DNA of 64,000 bases from Sphaerochaeta sp032144095. Lineage in GTDB: Bacteria > Spirochaetota > Spirochaetia > Sphaerochaetales > Sphaerochaetaceae. The stretch lies in NCBI RefSeq assembly GCF_032144095.1, contig NZ_JAVSNJ010000013.1:10751-74750 (forward strand), in the 5' to 3' direction. Positions 32,759 through 39,725 of the stretch are shown here, in pieces. Below the pieces are notes generated by a model that saw only the letters and a program-made list of their open reading frames with translations, was not told the DNA's origin and made no database searches. Within the stretch, counting starts at the first letter, position 1; each line of letters opens with the position of its first letter. A program made the translations under genes and the position numbers.

Positions 32759-34844
32759 CATATACGAGATCTTTGACAAGGGGGGAAGCCTGGAAAAGTA
32801 CTTCCCCTCCTATGAATATCGTGAAGGCCAACTGTTTATGGCCGACCTTGTGCGCGAGTGCTACGAAACCAATGCCATCGCTGCCATAGAGGCAGGGACA
32901 GGCATCGGCAAGTCCTTCGCCTACCTGGTTCCTGCCCTCTACCATGCGATGCAGAACCCGGATGAACGGACTGTCATAGCCACCTCGACCATCAATCTGC
33001 AAAAGCAACTCTACGAGAAGGACATACCGATGCTCTTCAGGTTGCTCAACCTCTCCTGCAAGACAGCCTTGGCTGTCGGCAGGTCAAACTACCTCTGCAT
33101 CCAGAGGCTGGTAGCCGTTCGCAACGACGTGTCCCTGCTTGCCCAGGACCCCCAAAGTGAGTTGTACCAGCTCAACGAGTGGGCGAACAGCACCGATACA
33201 GGACTGCGCAGCGACTACCCCGGCAAGCTCGGCGAGCTGTGGTCTGAGGTGCTCTGCGATGGGGACCTGTGCAACACCCACAAGTGCGAGTATTTCCATG
33301 AGTGCTTCTACTTCAAGGCAAAACAGAAGATCAAGGAAGCGAGGATCATCGTCAGCAACCACCACCTGTTGTTCACCGATGCCCAAAGCAGGCACGAAAG
33401 CTCAATAGGCTTTGATGAGGAGGCCGTGCTTCCCTCATACAATCGGCTCATCATCGACGAGGCCCACAATATCGAGCAGAATGCCACCAGTTACTTTACT
33501 GCCGAATATACCGCCAAGGAGATGCTCCGTCAGATCTCCTGGATCCAGCGTTCGGGAAGGTTTGCCGCCAAATCCCTGCTTGACCAGCTGGGGGAGTTCT
33601 CCCCCGATCCTGAACTGTTCGACCGCATCAGGGATGACATCCATCTGCTGAGCGGGGAGGTGGGGACCTTGGACCAGTATCTTCTGGGAATCTTCCAGAA
33701 GAATGACTTCCAGCCAGTGCTGATCAAGGCCGAGCAGCAGAGCCGCCTAGCTGAGTTTGCCCAACAGGCGACCAAGGTGGCCCAGGCAAGTGGCCGCCTT
33801 GCAGCGAAGATAGGGTATTTCATCGAACACACCAAGGCTCCTGAGGAGTTTGCGACCAAGGTCAACGAACTGATGGTCCGTGGCACGAGGATAGCCCAGA
33901 TGAGCGAGGTGTTGACCCAGTTCTGCAATTTTTCGCTGTGGGGGGATGAAATCCATTGGTTCAATGCGGAATCCTTCAGGAATACCCGGTCGGTACAGGT
34001 CTGTATCACCCCACTATCCATCGCACCGATCCTGGTGGAGGCCCTCTTCAAGAAACTTGCCACGGTGGTCTGCACCTCGGCAACCTTGGATTTGAACGAT
34101 GCCTTTGCCTTCTGGGGAAGTAGGGTAGGCCTGCCCTATGATGAGAACCGGCCCTATCTCACCGCCACCTATTCCTCCCCGTTCGATTACCAGAACCGCC
34201 TGATGTTGCTAACCCCCATGGATGCCCCCATGTTGGCAAAGGATAATGAAGAGGAGTATGTCTCCTACATGTGTGAGACGGTATTTTCCGCAATCCTCTC
34301 CACAGGTGGGGGTGCCTTGGTTTTGTTTACCTCCTACTCCATGCTCCAGAAGGTGAAGGAACGGTTGCAGCCTAGGTTCGATAAGGAGGGTCTGACCCTT
34401 TTCAGCCAGCGCGACATGGACCGCTATACCCTGCTCAATCGCTTCATTGCAGAGAAGGACAGCACCCTGTTTGCCACCTCCTCCTTCTGGGAAGGGGTTG
34501 ACGCCCCAGGCGATACGCTTCGCATGGTAGTCATTGTCAAGCTTCCTTTCAATGTTCCGACTGACCCTGTATTCAAGGCGAGGTGCGAGGCCATAGACAA
34601 TAGTGGTGGCAGTGGCTTCTACCAGCTCTCCCTCAAGGAGGCAACCATGAAGCTCAAGCAGGGGTTTGGAAGGCTCATGCGCAATACCGTCGATACCGGG
34701 GTGGTTCTCATCCTCGATAGCCGTGTGATAAAGAAGAATTACGGCCAGTATATGATGCGGGCCCTTCCTGAGAGCTTCCATCCCGATACGGAGACGGCTG
34801 GCATCTGCGACAAGATCGAGAATTTTCTCTATGCAGGCAAATAA
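32745..34844 (+). CDS. dinG: DinG/XPD-type iron-sulfur helicase
   Basis: Superfamily 2 DNA helicase of 699 residues. Walker A is EAGTGIGKSFAYLVPA, the DEAH box is LIIDEAHNIEQNA, and the cysteines that hold the 4Fe-4S cluster are seen in SNYLCIQRL and in LCNTHKCEYFHECFYF. C-terminal helicase motifs include TSSFWEGVDAPGD and KQGFGRLMRN. DinG-type helicases unwind forked DNA, R-loops and G4 structures. The start is TTG 32745 with AGGA about nine bases upstream, inside the end of the regulator gene; no in-frame ATG is nearby. Confidence 0.88.
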   Translation: MTKNDIYEIFDKGGSLEKYFPSYEYREGQLFMADLVRECYETNAIAAIEAGTGIGKSFAYLVPALYHAMQNPDERTVIATSTINLQKQLYEKDIPMLFRLLNLSCKTALAVGRSNYLCIQRLVAVRNDVSLLAQDPQSELYQLNEWANSTDTGLRSDYPGKLGELWSEVLCDGDLCNTHKCEYFHECFYFKAKQKIKEARIIVSNHHLLFTDAQSRHESSIGFDEEAVLPSYNRLIIDEAHNIEQNATSYFTAEYTAKEMLRQISWIQRSGRFAAKSLLDQLGEFSPDPELFDRIRDDIHLLSGEVGTLDQYLLGIFQKNDFQPVLIKAEQQSRLAEFAQQATKVAQASGRLAAKIGYFIEHTKAPEEFATKVNELMVRGTRIAQMSEVLTQFCNFSLWGDEIHWFNAESFRNTRSVQVCITPLSIAPILVEALFKKLATVVCTSATLDLNDAFAFWGSRVGLPYDENRPYLTATYSSPFDYQNRLMLLTPMDAPMLAKDNEEEYVSYMCETVFSAILSTGGGALVLFTSYSMLQKVKERLQPRFDKEGLTLFSQRDMDRYTLLNRFIAEKDSTLFATSSFWEGVDAPGDTLRMVVIVKLPFNVPTDPVFKARCEAIDNSGGSGFYQLSLKEATMKLKQGFGRLMRNTVDTGVVLILDSRVIKKNYGQYMMRALPESFHPDTETAGICDKIENFLYAGK

Positions 34845-34890
34845 GGACAAAAAAAGTGGGGTTGTTGCCAACTCCACTTTTTTTGTCCTT
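34844..34890. terminator. Bidirectional intrinsic terminator between dinG and groES
   Basis: A 17-base-pair perfect stem (34844-34860 with 34874-34890) has a 13-base loop. The arms contain A7 and T7 tracts, so a U-run is produced on either strand. It begins at the last base of the dinG stop codon and ends 13 bases before the groES stop, serving both convergent genes. Confidence 0.88.
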
Positions 34891-34903
34891 CAATGAGGAT
34901 GGG

Positions 34904-35176
34904 CTACTCAATGATAGCGAGCACGTCCTTCATGCTGAGAATCAGGTATTCCTGTCCGTCAGCCTTTACTGAGGTACCGGTGTACTTGTCATGCATGACC
35001 TTGTCGCCGACCTTTACGGTCATCTTGACCTTGTCTGTGCCTTCACCGACTGCAATGACAGTCCCGATCTGGGTCTTTTCCTGTGCAGTCTGAGGAATGT
35101 AAATCCCGCTTGCGGTCTTTTCTTGCACCTCTTCGATCTTCACCAATACTCTGTCTGCCAAAGGCTTAATTTTCAT
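34904..35176 (-). CDS. groES: Co-chaperonin GroES, without adjacent groEL
   Basis: Ten-kDa chaperonin lid, 90 residues from ATG 35176 (MKIKPLADRVLVK), with GGAGG eight bases upstream; an extension to 35191 adds five residues that include this binding site. Motifs: EKTASGIYIP, GTVIAVGEG, GDKVMHDKYTG and ILSMKDVLAIIE. GroES caps GroEL during folding; groEL is not next to it, so the partner must be encoded elsewhere. The gene has its own promoter and a hairpin at the start of its transcript. Confidence 0.96.
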   Translation of the reverse strand: MKIKPLADRVLVKIEEVQEKTASGIYIPQTAQEKTQIGTVIAVGEGTDKVKMTVKVGDKVMHDKYTGTSVKADGQEYLILSMKDVLAIIE

Positions 35177-35212
35177 CGTATCTTCCTCCAAACAATTGAA
35201 TGACTTGTGATT

Positions 35213-35230
35213 GCGAAGGTTTGTCTTCGC
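35213..35230 (-). promoter_or_regulatory. Hairpin at the 5' end of groES mRNA
   Basis: GCGAAG and CTTCGC form a six-base-pair stem with a six-base loop, beginning at or within a base or two of the predicted transcript start. It could stabilise the mRNA, act as a temperature-sensitive element, or be an operator. It does not match the nine-base arms of CIRCE. Confidence 0.45.
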
Positions 35231-35237
35231 TTCCGAT

Positions 35238-35266
35238 AATATAGTGAATTACCACTGTAGAGGCAA
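35238..35266 (-). promoter_or_regulatory. Sigma-70 promoter of groES
   Basis: On the minus strand TTGCCT (35261-35266) and TATATT (35238-35243) are 17 bases apart. The leader would be about 55 bases. The divergent promoter at 35394-35422 has nearly the same boxes. Confidence 0.65.
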
Positions 35267-35393
35267 GGTTATTTCAGCGAATACCGATTTCGCACATAAA
35301 ACCGGGAAGCATTGCTTCTGAGCACCTCCTACAGTGTGGGTATGTCTCTCGGTGTGCAAGGTTTGCGCACTGTGCAATTTGTTGCTATTTCAC

Positions 35394-35422
35394 TTGCCGG
35401 TATTGCGAGCCCTTACTATATT
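35394..35422 (+). promoter_or_regulatory. Sigma-70 promoter of the unknown gene at 35451
   Basis: TTGCCG (35394-35399) and TATATT (35417-35422) are separated by 17 bases, and the ATG at 35451 follows about 20 bases after the predicted start. The boxes are almost identical to those of groES on the other strand. Confidence 0.55.
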
Positions 35423-35450
35423 AGGTCTGGATGAACGAGGCATCCTAGTT

Positions 35451-35906
35451 ATGGACAGTGCAACAAACGAGAACACCCAACTTATGAAGCCATCCAAAGC
35501 AACCTTTTTGTGTGCAGAACCTACACTGGAAGAGCTTTGGCAGTATTTCTATGAGATGGCATACCTGTTTGCACGGACGAAGAACCTGGTCAGCTCCTTG
35601 GGTTGCTACACCGATGCGTTTCTCATTCGGGGAAAGGCACATACCTGCAAGGATAAGGATTGGCTGGATTTCTTCAGACGGCAGTTTTCCATCTATCTGA
35701 TGGGAAAGGAACAGATAAGCTGTTCGTTGTGCGAGGGTGACATGATCCATGATTTCTTGAAGTCCGAGTACCAGGAGATCCGAAAGGCCCTTGAGGAGAG
35801 CGAGCTTCCCTTCCATACGGACAACCTCGCATCCTGGTTTGCCTCCTTGGAGCTCGATTTTCCCTGGTGTTTTGAGGATGATGGGTCGGATTGCGCCATA
35901 GGTTGA
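35451..35906 (+). CDS. Hypothetical protein, single-gene unit
   Basis: Predicted soluble protein of 151 residues from ATG 35451. The frame is open further upstream, but that part overlaps the promoter. No known domain is recognised. Visible features: an aromatic-rich helix-like stretch (LEELWQYFYEMAYLFARTKN), a CSLCEGDMIHDFL segment with a cysteine pair, and an acidic C-terminus (DFPWCFEDDGSDCAIG). No signal peptide or membrane segment. It is isolated between groES and the sigma factor, with its own promoter and a hairpin behind it. Codon use looks like that of the neighbours, supporting a real gene. Confidence 0.6.
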   Translation: MDSATNENTQLMKPSKATFLCAEPTLEELWQYFYEMAYLFARTKNLVSSLGCYTDAFLIRGKAHTCKDKDWLDFFRRQFSIYLMGKEQISCSLCEGDMIHDFLKSEYQEIRKALEESELPFHTDNLASWFASLELDFPWCFEDDGSDCAIG

Positions 35907-35916
35907 AGACAATTAC

Positions 35917-35948
35917 CTCAAAAGGGTCATTTTAACCCTATATTTGAG
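35917..35948 (+). terminator. Hairpin after the unknown gene
   Basis: CTCAAAAGGGT (35917-35927) pairs with ACCCT and TTTGAG (35935-35948) with a three-base bulge. No clear U-run follows, so its role as a terminator is tentative. Confidence 0.35.
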
Positions 35949-35977
35949 TGATTTTCCCTCTCTGTATCCTTTTGACA

Positions 35978-35998
35978 CCAAAAGTAGGGAACTTTTGG
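35978..35998. promoter_or_regulatory. Perfect inverted repeat upstream of the sigma-54 promoter
   Basis: CCAAAAGT and ACTTTTGG form eight-base perfect arms around five bases. It lies about 115-136 bases upstream of the predicted sigma-factor transcript start, the normal distance for an activator site of an NtrC-family protein. Confidence 0.5.
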
Positions 35999-36009
35999 GC
36001 TATCTCCCA

Positions 36010-36026
36010 TGGTTTTTCTGAAACCA
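36010..36026. promoter_or_regulatory. Second inverted repeat upstream of the sigma-54 promoter
   Basis: TGGTTT and AAACCA are six-base perfect arms around a five-base centre, about 90-100 bases before the predicted transcript start. Its arms differ from the repeat at 35978-35998, so the two need not bind the same protein. Confidence 0.4.
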
Positions 36027-36086
36027 AAACTAATAGAAACTTTTAATTTCATTTCCAATAATAAGATACTTGTACAGTAAACATAG

Positions 36087-36104
36087 TTGGCACATAAGTT
36101 GCAT
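36087..36104 (+). promoter_or_regulatory. Sigma-54 (-24/-12) promoter of the alternative sigma gene
   Basis: TTGGCACATAAGTTGCAT matches the RpoN consensus (TGGCAC, five bases, TTGCW), with the GG and GC doublets exactly 12 bases apart. The predicted start near 36114 leaves a leader of about 23 bases carrying GGAGG for ATG 36137. No comparable sigma-70 element was seen in this gap. Confidence 0.8.
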
Positions 36105-36136
36105 CTACCTTTTCATAACCCATGGAGGCGATGCTC

Positions 36137-37018
36137 ATGAAGACCAAGAGAACTATGTTGAACAACAGTACCGATAGCGCAGCATACGACGATGCAAATA
36201 TCCTTAGCATATATCTGAAGGAAATCAACAGGATTCCCTTGCTTACCAAAGAAGAGGAGTTCAGCCTCGCCAAGCGAGTGGTGGATGGAGACGAGTTTGC
36301 CCGTAAGCGGATGATCGAGTCCAATCTGCGGTTTGTGGTCAATGTTGCCAAGAAATACCAGAACCAGGGCCTCCCGCTGATGGACCTCATCAACGAGGGA
36401 AACATCGGCCTTATGACCGCCTTGGAAAAGTTCGACCCCGACAAGGGCTACCACTTCATCAGTTACGCTGTGTGGTGGATCCGCCAGTCAATCATGAAGG
36501 CGATCAACGAGAAGAGTAGGGCGGTCCGCCTGCCTCTGAACAGGACCAATGAGCTTTTGCAGATACAGAAGGCACAACGCTCCTTGATGAGCGACTTCAG
36601 TACAGAGGACCCCTCTGCTGAAGAGATCGGAAAACTCACGGGATTCGATCCTGAGCATGTAAATCACCTCCTCGGCATCAGCCGGGACCTGGTCAGCCTC
36701 GATGCTCCGGTCTTCAATGATACCGGCAGCAGCAGTGTGGGCGACTTCATCGAGGATGGTTCCCTCTCTCCTGAGGATTCCTTGTTGGATGTCTCCCTCA
36801 AGGAGGATATCAACCTGGTCCTTTCCACCCTGACCGACAAGGAGCGGGAGATCATCGAGCTTCGCTTTGGGCTGGACGGCAAGATTCCCATGTCCCTCAA
36901 GGAGATTGGGGAGATCTACAACCTTACCAAGGAGAGGATCCGACAGATCGAGAAGAAGGCCCTCGAAAGACTGAAGACCCCTCAGAAGAGCAAGATCCTT
37001 GAGAGCTACATAGCGTAA
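36137..37018 (+). CDS. Alternative sigma factor of the sigma-70 family, RpoS/group 2-like
   Basis: RNA polymerase sigma factor of about 293 residues. Region 1.1 is absent. Region 1.2 (ILSIYLKEINRIPLLTKEEE), region 2 with the core- and -10-binding block (FDPDKGYHFISYAVWWIRQ), region 3 (RAVRLPLNRTNELL) and region 4 (EIGEIYNLTKERIRQIEKKA) are all clear. Start ATG 36137 was chosen because GGAGG lies eight bases upstream; ATG 36122 has none. Size and the sigma-54-type promoter fit the Borrelia RpoS position in the Rrp2-RpoN cascade. The housekeeping RpoD would be much longer. Monocistronic, followed by a strong terminator. Confidence 0.88.
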   Translation: MKTKRTMLNNSTDSAAYDDANILSIYLKEINRIPLLTKEEEFSLAKRVVDGDEFARKRMIESNLRFVVNVAKKYQNQGLPLMDLINEGNIGLMTALEKFDPDKGYHFISYAVWWIRQSIMKAINEKSRAVRLPLNRTNELLQIQKAQRSLMSDFSTEDPSAEEIGKLTGFDPEHVNHLLGISRDLVSLDAPVFNDTGSSSVGDFIEDGSLSPEDSLLDVSLKEDINLVLSTLTDKEREIIELRFGLDGKIPMSLKEIGEIYNLTKERIRQIEKKALERLKTPQKSKILESYIA

Positions 37019-37048
37019 ACAACACCCTTTAGAGGTGTGATCAACATA

Positions 37049-37090
37049 GATACAAAAACCGGACAGTCTGACTGCCCGGTTTTTTGTATC
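37049..37090. terminator. Bidirectional intrinsic terminator after the sigma gene
   Basis: GATACAAAAA and CCGGxCAG pair with CTGxCCGG and TTTTTTGTATC around TCTGA. The T6 tract follows the GC-rich stem on the plus strand and an A5 tract precedes it, serving the sigma gene and possibly the convergent iclR gene. Confidence 0.85.
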
Positions 37091-37149
37091 TCCATGTACA
37101 ATATTGTAACCTATATGTACTGGGTTGCGCCAACCCTTGCATGTTTCTG

Positions 37150-37932
37150 TCAGGTTCTGGTGGAGCTACCGATGTATCCCATGTTGAAGGATATGTTGGA
37201 TGCACACTTCATGACCTTCACAGCCATCTCCTCAGGCCTCATCTCAGGGTGTTGGGCAAGGACCCAGGAGGTGCTGATCGCTGCGATGACCTGGCCGCGG
37301 TAGTCGTACACCGGGGCTGCCACACAGTTGATGGCAGGTTCCGCTTCCTGGTCATCCAAGGACCAACCACGTCTTCGGCACTCGCGTATGTCCTGTAACA
37401 GGCTTTCGATGTTGCCGATCGTATTGGGACCCCGTCTCTCATACTTCTCGTTCTTCAGCAAGATCCTGATCTGGTCATCGGAAAGTCCCATCAGCAGGGA
37501 TTTTCCCAAAGATGTGCAGTACAGGGGTTTGGTCTGGCCGATGATCGCATACTTGCGCAGGCTGTTGATCTGTTCCTTGTTGTCGATGTAGACCATCTTG
37601 TCATCCTGGCGAATGGCAAGAAATACCACGTTCCCTGTGTTGACCGACAGCTCCTCCATGAATGGGGAGCTTTCGGTTTTCAGTTCGAGGCTGTTGAGGT
37701 ACTGGCTGCAGAGGGCAATGAACCCAGGTCCTAGCCGGTATCGGTTGTTCTCATTGTTTTTCCGCACGAACTGCCTTTGGAGCAATACTCCCAGGAGCCT
37801 ATGCGATGTGCTTTTGGGGAGGTCGAGCTTTTCCGATATCTGTGCGAGGGTACACCCGTTCTGCTCATTGGCCAGAAATTCCAAAATATCAAAGGTCCTG
37901 TCAACTGACTGTACTTTTAATGCTGATGCCAC
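37150..37932 (-). CDS. IclR-family transcriptional regulator, KdgR-like
   Basis: Regulator of about 260 residues. The N-terminal winged helix is VDRTFDILEFLANEQNGCTL, then LAQISEKLDLPKSTSHRLL. The C-terminal IclR effector domain has YCTSLGKSLLMGL and INCVAAPVYDYRGQVIAAIS. Start was set at GTG 37932, which has AAGGAGG seven bases upstream; the in-frame ATG at 37956 lies ahead of that site. It diverges from the TRAP-uronate operon, and two similar inverted repeats flank the operon promoter's start region. KdgR-type members sense 2-keto-3-deoxygluconate, which fits the kduI/kduD neighbours. Confidence 0.9.
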   Translation of the reverse strand: MASALKVQSVDRTFDILEFLANEQNGCTLAQISEKLDLPKSTSHRLLGVLLQRQFVRKNNENNRYRLGPGFIALCSQYLNSLELKTESSPFMEELSVNTGNVVFLAIRQDDKMVYIDNKEQINSLRKYAIIGQTKPLYCTSLGKSLLMGLSDDQIRILLKNEKYERRGPNTIGNIESLLQDIRECRRRGWSLDDQEAEPAINCVAAPVYDYRGQVIAAISTSWVLAQHPEMRPEEMAVKVMKCASNISFNMGYIGSSTRT

Positions 37933-37976
37933 AACAAGGCCTCCTTCACTGGACAATATATTCTATTTAAAAGCGC

Positions 37977-38004
37977 TTGACAACTCCTAAATGAGCCGTA
38001 TAAT
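37977..38004 (+). promoter_or_regulatory. Consensus sigma-70 promoter of the TRAP/kdu operon
   Basis: TTGACA (37977-37982) and TATAAT (37999-38004) are both perfect consensus boxes, 16 bases apart. Such a strong promoter is normally held down by a repressor, and the first inverted repeat (38013-38029) begins just downstream, over the transcript start. Confidence 0.85.
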
Positions 38005-38012
38005 GAAATAGT

Positions 38013-38029
38013 GTTCCGCAATACGGAAT
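38013..38029. promoter_or_regulatory. Candidate IclR operator 1
   Basis: GTTCCGCAATACGGAAT contains perfect five-base arms TTCCG and CGGAA around five bases. It overlaps the predicted transcript start of the dctPQM-kdu operon. A related repeat occurs at 38094-38110. Confidence 0.6.
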
Positions 38030-38033
38030 ATAA

Positions 38034-38057
38034 ATGAAAATATGACTAGATTTTCAT
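38034..38057. repeat. Eight-base inverted repeat in the dctP leader
   Basis: ATGAAAAT and ATTTTCAT are perfect arms around an eight-base centre. It lies between the two candidate IclR sites and could form an AT-rich hairpin in the mRNA leader, or be another protein site. Confidence 0.4.
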
Positions 38058-38093
38058 ATGTTTGTTTGTTTTGTGTATTGTTTTTGGTATTGA

Positions 38094-38110
38094 GTTCCAC
38101 ATTGTGGGAC
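38094..38110. promoter_or_regulatory. Candidate IclR operator 2
   Basis: GTTCCACATTGTGGGAC has seven-base arms with one mismatch. It matches operator 1 at most arm positions and begins 81 bases downstream of it, ending 18 bases before the dctP ATG. Confidence 0.5.
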
Positions 38111-38128
38111 TAAAGATAGGAGGAATCG

Positions 38129-39136
38129 ATGAAAAAACTGGTGATGTTGGCACTCTGTGTCCTGCTGGTGACCCCATTTTTGTTCTCAGCCGGACAGACT
38201 GAAACAAAAACTGACAAAGTGTATACCCTTAAAGTAGGGCATGCATCGACTACTGAAGCAACAAGGCACAAGGCCTTGCTGACCTTCAAGGACTACGTGG
38301 AAAAGGAATCCAAGGGAAGATTGAAGATTGAGATCTATCCTGCAGGAACCCTCGGAAACGAGAATGACATGATTGAGGCCATGAAGCTTGGTACCCTTGA
38401 GATGTTCGTTGGTGGTGTATTTGCTTCACAGTCCCCCATGTTGGAAATCTACCTCATGCCTTTCTTCTTCCCCACACAGGCTGACTTGATGAAAGTTTCC
38501 CACAGTGACTTGGGCAAAAGAATTATGGAATCTGCGGAGCAATACGGCATCAAGATGCTCGCCATCGGTGATGGTGGATCCCGCCAGTTTACCAACAACG
38601 TCCGCCCGATCAAGAGCCCTGCTGACATGAAAGGCCTGAAGATCAGGACCCCACCGATTGAATCCATCATCAAGAGCATGGAGGCCCTCGGTGCCAACCC
38701 AGTATCGATCCCGTATGGTGATACCTACATGGCCCTCAAGACCAACGTTGCCGACGGTGAAGAGAATCCTCTTGCAAACATCGGTGACATGAAGTTCTTC
38801 GAAGTCCAGAAGTACATGACCATGATCGATTACCAGTTCCATCCCGAGCCGATTGACATCAACCTTGAACTGTGGAACAAGTTGCCTGCTGACCTTCAGA
38901 AGATCATTCAGGACGGGGCTTGGATTTTCACAGACGAGCAGAACAGGTACAGAAGGGAAATGAACGACTACTACTACGACATGATCGAGAAGGGTGGTGT
39001 CCAGATCTACAAGCCAACTGCTGCCGAAGTAGAGAAATTTGTAAAAGCTTGCGAACCCGTATATGCATATTTTGTCAAGAAGGGGATTTTCTCCCAGGCT
39101 GACTTGGATGAAATGCGCGCAATTGTAAGTAAATAA
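38129..39136 (+). CDS. dctP: TRAP transporter solute-binding protein, DctP family
   Basis: Periplasmic receptor of 335 residues. The signal peptide (KKLVMLALCVLLVTPFLFSAG) is cleaved near FSAGQTE. The mature domain starts YTLKVGHASTTEATRHK and has the family's IEIYPAGTLGNENDMIEAM. The ligand-binding arginine is in MKGLKIRTPP, and the NVADGEENPLANI block follows. It hands its ligand to DctQM. In this operon the ligand is probably a uronate or unsaturated uronate derivative, inferred from kduI and kduD. It follows a GGAGG site and is separated from dctQ by a GC-rich stem. Confidence 0.93.
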   Translation: MKKLVMLALCVLLVTPFLFSAGQTETKTDKVYTLKVGHASTTEATRHKALLTFKDYVEKESKGRLKIEIYPAGTLGNENDMIEAMKLGTLEMFVGGVFASQSPMLEIYLMPFFFPTQADLMKVSHSDLGKRIMESAEQYGIKMLAIGDGGSRQFTNNVRPIKSPADMKGLKIRTPPIESIIKSMEALGANPVSIPYGDTYMALKTNVADGEENPLANIGDMKFFEVQKYMTMIDYQFHPEPIDINLELWNKLPADLQKIIQDGAWIFTDEQNRYRREMNDYYYDMIEKGGVQIYKPTAAEVEKFVKACEPVYAYFVKKGIFSQADLDEMRAIVSK

Positions 39137-39147
39137 CTGCATGAAGG

Positions 39148-39171
39148 GCCCGCTCTTTACCTGGAGCGGGC
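39148..39171 (+). promoter_or_regulatory. GC-rich hairpin between dctP and dctQ
   Basis: GCCCGCTC and GAGCGGGC form an eight-base-pair perfect stem with an eight-base loop directly after the dctP stop. There is no U-run, so it is more likely an mRNA-stabilising or processing stem than a terminator. It could raise dctP levels over dctQM. Confidence 0.55.
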
Positions 39172-39203
39172 TACCTTTGCATGAGAATGGGAAGAGAGAT
39201 TGT

Positions 39204-39725
39204 ATGAATAGATGTATTCTTGGCCTCGACAAGGCCCTTTCGATTTTTGGCAAGGCACTGGTTGGCGTTCTTGCATGTGGGGTCATTATTTCGGTAATCC
39301 TTCGCTATGTATTCTCCATCGCCTTCGTATCGTCTGAAGAGTTGCTTACCATGGTCTTTGTAGCTACGACATTTTTTGGTGCTGCCCTGGGGCTTCGTGA
39401 AAACGAGCATATTGCAGTGAACAGCTTTACCGACAAGATGCCTGAGAAAGCAAAGAGGGTCTGCAGCATTCTTGCACAGGTTTTCATTATCATTGTCTCT
39501 GTTTTCATGATCTATTTCAGTATCCGGATGATCCAGAAGGTAGGGAAGGTTCCTTCACCTGCTACTCGAATACCCCGAGGATTCTACTATGGTCTCATGC
39601 CGGTTTCGTTTGTCATCACCATCTTCTATGCGATCGTCAACATACTCAAACTGTATGTCCCTATCGCTGAGCCCGTAAAAGGATATAAGGAAGATTTCGA
39701 ACTTGGTTTGGAGGGAGAAGCCTAA
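39204..39725 (+). CDS. dctQ: TRAP transporter small membrane subunit, DctQ family
   Basis: Four-segment membrane protein of 173 residues from ATG 39204 (MNRCILGLDKALS). The longer upstream frame crosses the intercistronic hairpin. Family traits: VSSEELLTMVFVATTFFGAA in the second segment and the conserved RENEHIAVNSF loop, ending with PRGFYYGLMPVSF. DctQ supports DctM in sodium-driven substrate import. The stop codon overlaps the dctM ATG. Confidence 0.9.
   Translation: MNRCILGLDKALSIFGKALVGVLACGVIISVILRYVFSIAFVSSEELLTMVFVATTFFGAALGLRENEHIAVNSFTDKMPEKAKRVCSILAQVFIIIVSVFMIYFSIRMIQKVGKVPSPATRIPRGFYYGLMPVSFVITIFYAIVNILKLYVPIAEPVKGYKEDFELGLEGEA

Noticed and set aside
35213..35230. CIRCE (HrcA operator) at groES
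   Set aside because: Arms are only six bases and do not match TTAGCACTC/GAGTGCTAA.
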